Positions 56,646-64,000 of a DNA stretch of 64,000 bases are shown piece by piece. The position numbers and the translations under genes are program-made. The first letter of the stretch is position 1. Each line of letters starts with the position of its first letter. Source of the DNA: Pseudomonas putida (GTDB taxonomy: Bacteria > Pseudomonadota > Gammaproteobacteria > Pseudomonadales > Pseudomonadaceae); the NCBI RefSeq assembly GCF_001636055.1, contig NZ_CP011789.1, positions 2,356,001-2,420,000 on the forward strand. The letters run 5' to 3'. Under the pieces are notes generated by a model. That model had not been told where the DNA came from. It saw nothing but the letters and a program-made list of their open reading frames with translations, and ran no database searches.

Positions 56646-56990
56646 ATGGCTACCAACCGTTCCCGTCGTCTGCGCAAGAAGCTGTGCGTGGATGAATTCC
56701 AGGAATTGGGTTTCGAACTGAACCTGGACTTCAAGGAAGACCTGTCCGACGAAGCCATCGATGCCTTCCTCGACGCCTTCCTGGCAGAAGCCATGGACGC
56801 CAACGGCCTGGACTATGTCGGTGGTGATGACTTCGGCCTGGTCTGCCTGGCCAAGCGTGGCTCGGTCAGCGAAGAGCAGCGCGCCACTGTCGAGGCGTGG
56901 CTCAAGGGCCGCAGCGAGCTCACCAAGATCGAAGTCAGCCCGCTGCTGGATGCCTGGTATCCGGACAAGCCGATCAACTCGGCTTCCTGA
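56646..56990 (+). CDS. yggL: YggL family 50S ribosome-binding protein
   Basis: A 114-residue acidic protein of the DUF469 family. It has the conserved basic start NRSRRLRKKL, CVDEFQELGFELNL, and a late segment with DAWYPDKPINS. Members bind the 50S subunit; they are thought to act in ribosome assembly or stationary phase. An AAGAGGA ribosome site precedes the ATG. It is a single-gene unit convergent with the BvgS-like kinase gene, with only 7 bases between stops. Confidence 0.93.
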   Translation: MATNRSRRLRKKLCVDEFQELGFELNLDFKEDLSDEAIDAFLDAFLAEAMDANGLDYVGGDDFGLVCLAKRGSVSEEQRATVEAWLKGRSELTKIEVSPLLDAWYPDKPINSAS

Positions 56991-56997
56991 TCCCGCG

Positions 56998-59900
56998 TCA
57001 CTGTGCCTTGGCTGGTCGGCAACGCTGACCGGCCAAGGCCTTCTCTATGCGGCGCATCTGCCGCGCCAGTGCCTGGCGACGCAGTTTCAGTTGCGTCGAC
57101 GACAGACCCTCTGTTTCCAGCGCCTGACAAGCCTCCATCAATCCCTTTGCATCCAACATGCGTGCCACGCCAAGAATCTTGTGCGCTTGGTCGACGATGG
57201 CCTGTGCGTCGTGCTCGGGGTCCAGGGCCATCAGTAGAGTGAAGTCCTGCTCGAGACTCAGTTGCAGAGTAGCCAGCATTCTTGCCCGGTCTTCGCAGCG
57301 GTCACCGACGATCTTCGCCAGTGCGTCGAGGTCGAAAGGTTCTTGTGCTTGCCGCCGTTGCGAGGGGCTCACGCTGGCCAGATGCAAGCCGAGGGTTTGC
57401 AGGCTGATGGGCTTGAGCAGGCAGTCGTTCATGCCGGCGTTCAGGCAGCGCTGGCGCACTTCCGGTTGGGCGTTGGCGGTGTAGCCGAGAATGGTGCAAG
57501 GCGTCTTGCCCCGTTGGCGTTCTTCACTGCGCAGGACTTCTGCCAGCTGGTAGCCATTCATGCGCGGCATATTGCAGTCCAGGATCAGCACGTCGAAATC
57601 TGTGTGCCGCCATTTTTCCAGCCCTTCCTGACCGTCGCGGGCGCTGTCATGCCAGAGCCCCAGGTAGGTCAGTTGCTGGGCCATCAACAGCAGGTTGGCG
57701 GGATGGTCGTCGATGACAAGAACCCTGAGCCGCGTGTCGGGTGCCTCTATGTGCGGGGGCTGCACGACGCTGTCCGGGGGCGGTGCCACGCGCTGCAGCG
57801 GCATCAGTAGTCGCACCTGGGTACCCACGCCCTGCAGGCTCTTGATCGCCAGTTGGCCGCCCATCATTTCGCACAGGGTGCGACAGATCGCCAGGCCCAG
57901 CCCGGTGCCGGCACGGGCGCTTTCGCTCTGAGGGTCGACCTGTACGAAGGGGGTGAACAACCGTCGCAGGTCGTCATCGTGAATGCCGATCCCGCTGTCG
58001 CGCACTTCCAGCTCGAGCATGTCGCGCTCGCTCTTCTGTACCGAGGCTTTGATGCGTACATGGCCGTCGTTGGTGAATTTGATCGAGTTGCTCACCAGGT
58101 TGGAGAGCACCTGCTTGAAGCGCAGTGGATCGAGCAGGGCGTGGCAACGTGCCGAGGGATCTATGACCACTTCCAGCAGCAGGCCTTTTTCTCGTGCCTG
58201 ACCTTCGAATACCCGTCGCACCGATTCGATCAGGGATGCCAGATCGATCGGTTCAGGGCTCAGGGACATATGCCCGGACTCTATTCTGACGATGTCGAGA
58301 ATATCGCCGATCAGCCCGAGCAGGTCCCTGGCCGAATGATAGGCGACCTCGATCGACGCTTTGTCCAACTGTCCCTGATCGGCGCGTCTGGCCGCGAGTT
58401 CGAGCATGCCGATGACGGCGTTCATCGGCGTGCGGATTTCATGGCTGATGGTCGCCAGGAAGGTGCTCTTGGCCCGGTTGGCATCGTCGGCCTGCTGTTT
58501 CGCGAGGCGTAGGTCCTGGATCAGCTTGCGGCGTTCGCTGATGTCGATCCAGCCGCCGATGATGCCTTGCACTTCGCCCAGCGAGTCGCGGTAGGGAAGG
58601 ATCCAGTGGTAGATGGTCAGTTCGCGGTCTTTAAGGCGCAGGGGGCGGTCGATGATCAGCGGCGTGCCTGCTTCCATTACCTGCAGATAGTCGGTTTGGA
58701 TCTGCCGGGTATAGTCGCAGTTGCTGAACAGGCTTTCATGGAGCAGTTTGCCCATGACCGCGTCGGCACTCGCGTCGACGGCCTCCAGATAGCTGTCGTT
58801 ACAGCTTTGCAACCGTCCTTCGCGATCGCGTACGTACATCGGGTGAGGGGTTCCATTGAGCAGGGCGCGCATGAACTCGAGCTGGTCGTTCAAGGCGCGT
58901 TCTGCCCGGCGACGCTGCCGTATCTGGCGTCGCAAGTAGGCGTTCCAGGCCAGCGCCAGTAACAGCAGGATGCCGATCCCCAGCACGACCTGCAGCACCA
59001 GACGCTGGTACTCGCGCCATTGGCCACCATCGTGCAATGCATAACCGCGCCAGCGACTGTTGATGACACCCAGCTCTTCAGGCGTGATGCTCAGCAAGGC
59101 TTTGTCGAGGATGGAGGCCAGGGGGCTGGCGTCCTTGACGCTGGCCATGGAGAAGGTGGCCGGGTCGTTGCCGACGGTGCTGCGGATCACCAGATCGTTG
59201 TTGGCGGCGATGGCGTGATTGGCATCCAGCAGCGTGGTGATGGCTGCGTCCACGGCGCCGCTGCCCAGCAGGGCCATGGAGTAGGAAGTGCTTTCGGTCT
59301 CGATCAGTCGGATCTTCGGGTGTGCCGTCGCCAGCAGGACGGAGGGGGAGGTATGTCGTGTAACGGCGACCCGGCGGCCATTCAGATGTTCCAGCGACGT
59401 GTACGGTCGGCCGCTGCGGGTAACCAGTACATAGGGGCTCTCGAGATACGGGCGACTGAGTTGCAGGTCTGTTCGGGCAGGCGATGCGATGGCAAGTGCG
59501 GCAATCAGGTCAGCACTGCCCTGCGCGAGTGACTGGATCATTTCCTTTATCCCGGTAGCGCGTTGGATCTCGAAACGCAAGCCGGTGCGCAGTCGAACCA
59601 GCTCCAGCAGGTCGGCAGTGATGCCGCGGAAATGGCCGTTGCCGTCGAAGAATGACAGGGGAGCCGAGGTATCGTTTACCACCACGCGCATGCTCGGATG
59701 ATCAAGTAGCCATTGCTGCTCGCGCGGCGTCAGTTGCAGCCGACGATCGGTAAGCAGCAGGTCGCTGCCCGCGCTCCAGCGCTTGAAGATCGAATTCCTG
59801 ACGCTGGCCGGCTGGCTGTCCAGGATGGTGTTGATCAGGCTCATCAACAGCTGATCCTGGGCACGCACGGCAAAGCTGAAGCCCACGGCTTCGTGCTTGC

Positions 59901-60597
59901 CGAAATTGCTCATGCGCAGTTGTGGCAGATGACCGCGGGTAAGCTGGAAGTGAGTCGAAATGGTATCGCCGAGAAAGACGTCGGCCTGGCCAAATGCGAC
60001 AGCGTTCAGCGCTTCGGAGGTGGAACCGAAGGTTTTCAGCTGGGCTTGCGGGTAAAGCGCATGTATATCCTCGAGCGGCAGGTAATGATAGAGCGTGCTC
60101 AGGCGCAAGTCGGCGAGCCCCAGGTCGAGGGGGCGTGTCTCGTCTTCGCGGGTGACCAGAACGGGGCGATCTACAGCGTAGGGTTTGGACAGCGCCACCC
60201 CCTCGACCGCGGCCTCATAGCCGTTTGCACTGCCAAGCAGATCGATGCGCCCGGCCTTGAGTGCTTCCACTGCGTCCTGGCGGTGATTAAAGCGCAGCAC
60301 CTTTATTTCCAGCCCCAGTGCCCTGCCGATCAGGCCGGCATACTCCGCTGTCAAGCCTTGATATTCGTTGCCATTGGTGACGTCGAAGGGCGGATTGTTG
60401 GGCGTTGAGGTTCCCAGTGTCAGGCTGGTGCGGCATTGCAGCCATTGCTGCTGCGCGGTCGAAAAAGCTGGCACGGTTGCTTCGGAGGTGGAGCGGACCA
60501 GCAGGTTGAGTTTCCTGGGGGCGGGCTCCTGCTTCGTTTGAGCCTGGCAACCCAGGCTGAGCAGGGTCAGCAGCACGCAGACGATGTACCTCGGCAT
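56998..60597 (-). CDS. BvgS/EvgS-like hybrid sensor histidine kinase
   Basis: A 1199-residue unorthodox kinase. A signal peptide (ending near LLSLGCQAQ) is followed by two periplasmic solute-binding (SBP_bac_3/Venus flytrap) domains (about 55-280 and 300-520). A membrane helix (533-553) and a PAS domain (about 575-690) come next. Then come HisKA with ISHEIRTPMN (H719), HATPase (GTGLGLAI, about 897-904), a receiver domain (D1007) and an Hpt domain (AHKILG, H1139). Phosphate would pass H719-D1007-H1139 to the response regulator encoded 8 bases upstream. BvgS-type sensors respond to small molecules or to acid/sulfate-like signals; the ligand here is unknown. Confidence 0.94.
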   Translation of the reverse strand: MPRYIVCVLLTLLSLGCQAQTKQEPAPRKLNLLVRSTSEATVPAFSTAQQQWLQCRTSLTLGTSTPNNPPFDVTNGNEYQGLTAEYAGLIGRALGLEIKVLRFNHRQDAVEALKAGRIDLLGSANGYEAAVEGVALSKPYAVDRPVLVTREDETRPLDLGLADLRLSTLYHYLPLEDIHALYPQAQLKTFGSTSEALNAVAFGQADVFLGDTISTHFQLTRGHLPQLRMSNFGKHEAVGFSFAVRAQDQLLMSLINTILDSQPASVRNSIFKRWSAGSDLLLTDRRLQLTPREQQWLLDHPSMRVVVNDTSAPLSFFDGNGHFRGITADLLELVRLRTGLRFEIQRATGIKEMIQSLAQGSADLIAALAIASPARTDLQLSRPYLESPYVLVTRSGRPYTSLEHLNGRRVAVTRHTSPSVLLATAHPKIRLIETESTSYSMALLGSGAVDAAITTLLDANHAIAANNDLVIRSTVGNDPATFSMASVKDASPLASILDKALLSITPEELGVINSRWRGYALHDGGQWREYQRLVLQVVLGIGILLLLALAWNAYLRRQIRQRRRAERALNDQLEFMRALLNGTPHPMYVRDREGRLQSCNDSYLEAVDASADAVMGKLLHESLFSNCDYTRQIQTDYLQVMEAGTPLIIDRPLRLKDRELTIYHWILPYRDSLGEVQGIIGGWIDISERRKLIQDLRLAKQQADDANRAKSTFLATISHEIRTPMNAVIGMLELAARRADQGQLDKASIEVAYHSARDLLGLIGDILDIVRIESGHMSLSPEPIDLASLIESVRRVFEGQAREKGLLLEVVIDPSARCHALLDPLRFKQVLSNLVSNSIKFTNDGHVRIKASVQKSERDMLELEVRDSGIGIHDDDLRRLFTPFVQVDPQSESARAGTGLGLAICRTLCEMMGGQLAIKSLQGVGTQVRLLMPLQRVAPPPDSVVQPPHIEAPDTRLRVLVIDDHPANLLLMAQQLTYLGLWHDSARDGQEGLEKWRHTDFDVLILDCNMPRMNGYQLAEVLRSEERQRGKTPCTILGYTANAQPEVRQRCLNAGMNDCLLKPISLQTLGLHLASVSPSQRRQAQEPFDLDALAKIVGDRCEDRARMLATLQLSLEQDFTLLMALDPEHDAQAIVDQAHKILGVARMLDAKGLMEACQALETEGLSSTQLKLRRQALARQMRRIEKALAGQRCRPAKAQ

Positions 60598-60605
60598 GAT
60601 CCACC

Positions 60606-61226
60606 TCAGACCAGCGCGTTGCGCTTGGCCACTTCGATCAGGTCGACCAAGGTATCGACCCTTAACTTCTGCATCAGGCGTTTTTTGTAGGTGCTGACCG
60701 TCTTGTTGCTGAGGAACATGCCTTTGGCTATTTCCTTGTTGCTGCGCCCCTGTGCGAAAAGTTGAAGAACCATCAACTCTCTGTCGTTAACTTGTCGGAA
60801 AAGATCCATGTCACGAGCGGATATTTCCTGGTGGGGGTTCATTGCCTGGCTGGGGAAGTAGTTGTAACCAGAAAGTACGGCCTTGACTGCGCTGAGCAAT
60901 TCACTCAGATCTTCCTGCTTGCATACGAATCCGGCAGCGCCTGAGTGCATGCAACGGATCGCGAACAACGCAGGCGACTGTGCCGTCAATACCAGCACTT
61001 TCAGTGGCAGCCCCATGGTCTGAAAACGTGCCAGGACTTCCAAACCGTCGAGCTTGGGGATGCTGATGTCGAGGATGACCAGGTCAGGCTGGGTCTCACG
61101 GATCATCTGCATGGCCTCGACGCCGTTGTCAGACTCGCCAATGACCTTGTAGCTCTGATTTTCCAGCAACATGCGAATGGCCAGGCGAATCACGGGGTGG
61201 TCATCAACAATAAATATGGAGCTCAT
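60606..61226 (-). CDS. LuxR/NarL-family response regulator (BvgA/EvgA-like)
   Basis: A 206-residue regulator. The receiver domain (residues 1-120) has FIVDDHP at 5-11 and phosphoacceptor D53 (LVILDISIPKLDG). The C-terminal LuxR helix-turn-helix carries NDRELMVLQLFAQGRSNKEI and FLSNKTVSTYKKRLMQKLRV. I chose ATG at complement of 61224-61226 (MSSIFIVDDHP); the frame opens 38 codons earlier in sequence without the motif. It is encoded directly before its kinase and is probably co-transcribed with it. Target genes cannot be named. Confidence 0.94.
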   Translation of the reverse strand: MSSIFIVDDHPVIRLAIRMLLENQSYKVIGESDNGVEAMQMIRETQPDLVILDISIPKLDGLEVLARFQTMGLPLKVLVLTAQSPALFAIRCMHSGAAGFVCKQEDLSELLSAVKAVLSGYNYFPSQAMNPHQEISARDMDLFRQVNDRELMVLQLFAQGRSNKEIAKGMFLSNKTVSTYKKRLMQKLRVDTLVDLIEVAKRNALV

Positions 61227-61463
61227 ATCAACTTCCCAGTCGGCGATTGTCAGATGCAAACAAAACCTTATCGCAGTTGACCGCCTTCGCGTATGAGAGG
61301 CTAGGCGTAACGCCATATATGGGAAAAGACCTACGTCCAAGTACTACACGCAGCTTGGATTTGTATGAGTTTTGTAAGGAGTCAAGACGAGAAAGTCACT
61401 AAATCTCAAATTATTCTTCTGAGCATTTAATGGCGCAGTGGTTGCGTAGGAAGTTTCTCTCAA

Positions 61464-61495
61464 GAGGGACGGCAAGCTGCGGCTGACCGTCCCTC
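61464..61495. terminator. Probable terminator hairpin after dgt
   Basis: GAGGGACGG (61464-61472) and CCGTCCCTC (61487-61495) form a perfect 9-bp stem 8 bp past the dgt stop. A clear T-run is lacking. Confidence 0.55.
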
Positions 61496-61503
61496 GTTGT
61501 CTG

Positions 61504-62835
61504 TCAATGAGGGCTGGAGCGTCCTGTCATTTCTCCAGCCATTTCACTGGCGTAGCTGTCGGTCATGCCAGCGATGAAGTCGATCATGCGCAGGAAGGCG
61601 TTGTGCAAGGTGCCGTGTGGATCGGGGGCGTGGTTGCCGATCAGGTCCAGCACACGCCGACTCTTGAATGACGGCGCGCGCCCGCCGTGTTGCTCCAGCG
61701 CTGCGCCGCAGAAGGCATTGAGGAGGATCTCCAGCGTGGTATAGGCGCCGATCTCGTGCAGGGTCTTGCGCTTGTCCTGGAAGATCTTCTTGCGCGCGAT
61801 ATCCTTGGCCTGCAGCACACAGTGCTTGGCCGGTCCGTGCATGTGCTCGACCAGGTCCCCTGCCAGATGCCCGGCCAGCAGTGCCTGTTGCTGTTCGACG
61901 AAGGCCTCGGCGGCGGCGTTGGTCAAGTGCTCGATGGCCTTGCCGCGCAGAATGGCCAGCTTGCGCCGACGAGAATCCGCCGGGCCCAGTTGCCGATAGG
62001 TGTCGGGCAGGTCGTCACCGACCAGGTCCAGCAGCAGCGCCTCGACCTCGGCGTACTGCAGCAGCTCCATCTCCAGGCCGTCCTCCAGGTCGATCAGCGC
62101 GTAGCAGATGTCGTCCGCGGCCTCCATCAGGTACACCAGCGGGTGACGAGCCCAGCGTTGTTCCTCGAGCTGTGGCAGGCCCAGCTTGTGAGCGATCTGC
62201 TGCAGCAGCGGCAGTTCGCTCTGGTAGCAGCCGAACTTGTGTTTCTTGTACCCCAGCGCGTCGGCATGACGGGCGCTCCATGGGTACTTGAGGTAGGTGC
62301 CGAGGGTGGCGTAGGTCAGGCGGGTGCCGCCGTCGAACTGGTGGTATTCCAGCTGGGTGAGCACGCGAAAACCCTGGGCGTTTCCTTCGAAGTTGAGGAA
62401 GTCGGCACGTTGGTCGTCGCTCATGTCGTCGAGCCACCCACGGCCCGCTGCCTGCTGAAACCAGTGGCGGATGGCGTCTTCACCGGAGTGGCCGAACGGT
62501 GGATTGCCGATGTCGTGAGCCAGGCAGGCCGATTGCACGATCATGCCCAGGTCGCTTGGTGCACACCAGTCGGGCAGGTTGGCGCGCAAGGTCTCGCCGA
62601 CCCTCATGCCCAGCGAGCGGCCTACGCAACTGACTTCGAGGGAGTGGGTGAGGCGGGTGTGGATGTGGTCGTTGCTGGACACCGGGTGGACCTGGGTCTT
62701 GCGCCCCAGGCGGCGGAAGGCGCCGGAGAAGATGATGCGGTCATGGTCCTTGTGGAATGGGCTGCGGCCCAGTTCTTCGGGGCTGTACAAGGCTTTGCCG
62801 AGGCGTTCGCGGTTGAGCAGGGTATGCCAGTCCAA
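61504..62835 (-). CDS. dgt: Deoxyguanosinetriphosphate triphosphohydrolase-like protein
   Basis: A 443-residue HD-domain enzyme that hydrolyses dNTPs to the nucleoside and triphosphate. The metal ligands are in RLTHSLEVS (H) and [19 protein letters not shown] (HD), with a later D in [17 protein letters not shown]. The N-terminus [20 protein letters not shown] is typical of the Pseudomonas type, which is shorter than E. coli Dgt. It is a single-gene unit downstream of a YqjD-like operon and follows a GC-rich hairpin. Substrate preference (dGTP or other dNTPs) is not fixed by sequence. Confidence 0.92.
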   Translation of the reverse strand: MDWHTLLNRERLGKALYSPEELGRSPFHKDHDRIIFSGAFRRLGRKTQVHPVSSNDHIHTRLTHSLEVSCVGRSLGMRVGETLRANLPDWCAPSDLGMIVQSACLAHDIGNPPFGHSGEDAIRHWFQQAAGRGWLDDMSDDQRADFLNFEGNAQGFRVLTQLEYHQFDGGTRLTYATLGTYLKYPWSARHADALGYKKHKFGCYQSELPLLQQIAHKLGLPQLEEQRWARHPLVYLMEAADDICYALIDLEDGLEMELLQYAEVEALLLDLVGDDLPDTYRQLGPADSRRRKLAILRGKAIEHLTNAAAEAFVEQQQALLAGHLAGDLVEHMHGPAKHCVLQAKDIARKKIFQDKRKTLHEIGAYTTLEILLNAFCGAALEQHGGRAPSFKSRRVLDLIGNHAPDPHGTLHNAFLRMIDFIAGMTDSYASEMAGEMTGRSSPH

Positions 62836-62880
62836 GGCTCGATCTCCCGTCAGATGGTGGCCATAGCTTCCCGTGTCACG

Positions 62881-62905
62881 GGCGCCCGCGCAAGCGGCGG
62901 GCGCC
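62881..62905 (-). terminator. Hairpin after the YqjD-like operon
   Basis: GGCGCCCGC (62881-62889) and GCGGGCGCC (62897-62905) are perfectly complementary around a 7-base loop, 6 bp beyond the stop of the 62911-63240 gene. No T-run. Confidence 0.55.
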
Positions 62906-62910
62906 TCGTT

Positions 62911-63240
62911 TCAGCGATGACGGCCGTTCTGCAGGAACAGGCGCACCAGAGGGGCCAGGCTGCCACCCAGGCGCACCAGGCGCGCCAGGTTGCCGCTGCG
63001 CACGCCCTTTCCGGTCAGAAAGCCCATGGCGACCACGACACCCAGGCCCCACAGCGGAGCGTGCTTGATGCCGAGGCCGTTTTGGACTGATGCGCCCATG
63101 CCGCGCAGGCGCTGGACCGGCTCGAGCAGTTGACGGGACTCGTGGCGGATCTCCTGGCGGTGCATTTCCAGACGCAGGCGTAGCAGCGCCTTGCGCAGTT
63201 CGCGAGGATTACGGGTATTAGGCAGTTCAGGCAGGCTCAT
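62911..63240 (-). CDS. Conserved hypothetical protein, YqjK-like position
   Basis: A 109-residue basic protein. The N-terminal half is helical and charged (RELRKALLRLRLEMHRQEIR), followed by a glycine-rich hydrophobic stretch (APLWGLGVVVAMGFLTGKGV) that is probably a membrane segment. It overlaps the preceding holin-like gene by 4 bases (ATGA at 63237-63240), a sign of translational coupling. It takes the place of yqjK in the yqjD-yqjE-yqjK arrangement, but similarity is only general. Confidence 0.78.
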   Translation of the reverse strand: MSLPELPNTRNPRELRKALLRLRLEMHRQEIRHESRQLLEPVQRLRGMGASVQNGLGIKHAPLWGLGVVVAMGFLTGKGVRSGNLARLVRLGGSLAPLVRLFLQNGRHR

Positions 63241-63611
63241 GGCAACAGGCGCTCCCGGTCCTTGGCGAGTTCTTCGAGGGTGCTGTTGAACGGTGAAGAT
63301 TCATCGAACACAGCGGCCTTCAGGCGCAAGCCGCAAAAGAGTGCCGCGGCGCTGTAGAACACGCAAAGGCCGACGATGCCGGCCAATCGGTAGCTGTCCC
63401 ACAGCAGTACCAGGATCAGCCCGGACAGCGCGGTCAGCAGGAGCAGGGCGAATACCAGTGCCAGGCCGGCGAACAGCAGCAGGCGAAGGGTTCGGCCTTT
63501 CTGCTCTTGCAATTCGATGCCGAACAGTTCGATGTGGCTGTGCAGCAGCCCCAGGATGGCCGCGCCGAGGCGTCTGCCGGAAACGCCGGCGCCGATGGCA
63601 TCGTTGTCCAT
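63237..63611 (-). CDS. Phage holin family / YqjE-like membrane protein
   Basis: A 124-residue protein of the holin superfamily-III/YqjE type. Two strong hydrophobic helices (LLFAGLALVFALLLLTALSGLI and LAGIVGLCVFYSAAALFCGL, about 45-100) are flanked by a charged N-terminus and a C-terminal tail. It is not near phage genes, so it is a chromosomal YqjE-like protein rather than a lysis holin. It starts 9 bases after the DUF883 gene and overlaps the next gene. Function is unknown. Confidence 0.85.
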   Translation of the reverse strand: MDNDAIGAGVSGRRLGAAILGLLHSHIELFGIELQEQKGRTLRLLLFAGLALVFALLLLTALSGLILVLLWDSYRLAGIVGLCVFYSAAALFCGLRLKAAVFDESSPFNSTLEELAKDRERLLP

Positions 63612-63620
63612 GCGTCCTCC

Positions 63621-63935
63621 TCAGCGGCGGCTGGCGAGCAGGCCGACCAGCAGCCCGACACCGGCTGCGATGCCGATGGCCTGCCATGGGTTTTCCTGTA
63701 CGTACTCCTCGGCACTGCCCAGCGCTGCCTGACCGCGCTCGCGGACCGAGTCCTGGGTCAGTTGCAGGCTTTCGCGGGCCTGCTGCAGGCGGTCGTGGAT
63801 CTGGCCACGCAGCTCGTCGGCCTGGTCGCCCGCCAGATTGGCGGTGTCGGCGAGCAATTTCTCGGTGTCGCGCACCAGTGCCTGGAAGTCAGCCATCAAG
63901 ATCTCTTGTGCAGTCTTTGCCGATTTGCTGGCCAT
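63621..63935 (-). CDS. DUF883 / YqjD-ElaB family membrane protein
   Basis: A 104-residue protein. A long amphipathic helix (FQALVRDTEKLLADTANLAG, RGQIHDRLQQARESLQLTQD) leads to EEYVQENPWQAIGIAAG and a single C-terminal membrane helix ending in ASRR. ElaB/YqjD proteins of E. coli are C-tail-anchored, bind ribosomes in stationary phase and are under RpoS control. It is the first gene of a three-gene operon on the minus strand. Confidence 0.92.
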   Translation of the reverse strand: MASKSAKTAQEILMADFQALVRDTEKLLADTANLAGDQADELRGQIHDRLQQARESLQLTQDSVRERGQAALGSAEEYVQENPWQAIGIAAGVGLLVGLLASRR

Positions 63936-64000
63936 GGGGTCTCTCCCTGTCGATGTGTGTGGCTATTTCGAGTGATGAGTGTGGCGGAAGGTTCACCACT

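Noticed and set aside
63237..63611. Holin-like gene as sign of a prophage
   Set aside because: No other phage gene is nearby, and the DUF883-holin-like-small protein order matches the chromosomal yqjD-yqjE-yqjK type operon.

Overview
The window is a stretch of bacterial chromosome with high G+C and dense, mostly operonic genes. The gene content points to a Pseudomonas, most likely of the P. putida group. The evidence is the cmaX-crfX-cmpX-sigX-oprF cluster, a large 180 kDa-type NAD-glutamate dehydrogenase, divergent ppsR/ppsA, pyrD/rmf/rlmKL linkage, and many REP-type palindromes with the Pseudomonas core GCGGGCTTGCCCGC. This identification is inferred from sequence and synteny only.

Region 1-14.8 kb is a purine/ureide and glyoxylate catabolism island. 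On the minus strand, gcl-hyi-glxR-ttuD (ttuD cut by the left edge) turns two glyoxylates into glycerate and then a glycolytic phosphoglycerate. A GlcG/HbpS-like gene is divergent from gcl, followed by a RutR-like TetR regulator and a DUF808 membrane protein. A second minus-strand run from 14.0 down to 7.0 kb holds puuE, uraD, allA, puuD, an NCS2 xanthine/urate-type permease and two tandem Tsx/OmpK-like outer-membrane channels; uraH is divergent from puuE. Together these take up purine derivatives and convert urate through 5-hydroxyisourate, OHCU, allantoin and ureidoglycolate to glyoxylate, which feeds gcl. Allantoicase is missing from the window. Four near-identical TTGTATACAA palindromes lie in the two divergent promoter regions and probably tie the two halves together.

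Region 15.0-28.3 kb is a two-partner secretion/contact-dependent inhibition locus: a TpsB/CdiB transporter, a 3564-residue CdiA-like exoprotein, and an AT-rich toxin tip plus immunity gene, followed by the 3' remnant of another gene.

Region 28.4-43.3 kb is core: a small conserved protein, gdhB, ppsR/ppsA, an alpha/beta hydrolase, rraA, and cmaX-crfX-cmpX-sigX-oprF (cell envelope stress and the major porin).

Region 43.4-48.3 kb is nitrate assimilation control (minus strand): nasS, nasT, a leader with a textbook two-hexaloop ANTAR antitermination element, nasA, and a Ser/Thr phosphatase-kinase fusion.

Region 48.4-64 kb holds pyrD, rmf, rlmKL, a CHASE-PAS-GGDEF diguanylate cyclase, dacB, yggL, a BvgS/EvgS-like two-component system, dgt and a YqjD/YqjE-like membrane stress operon. 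I found no tRNA, rRNA, CRISPR array, prophage or complete insertion sequence; one MITE-like element is present at about 5.8 kb.
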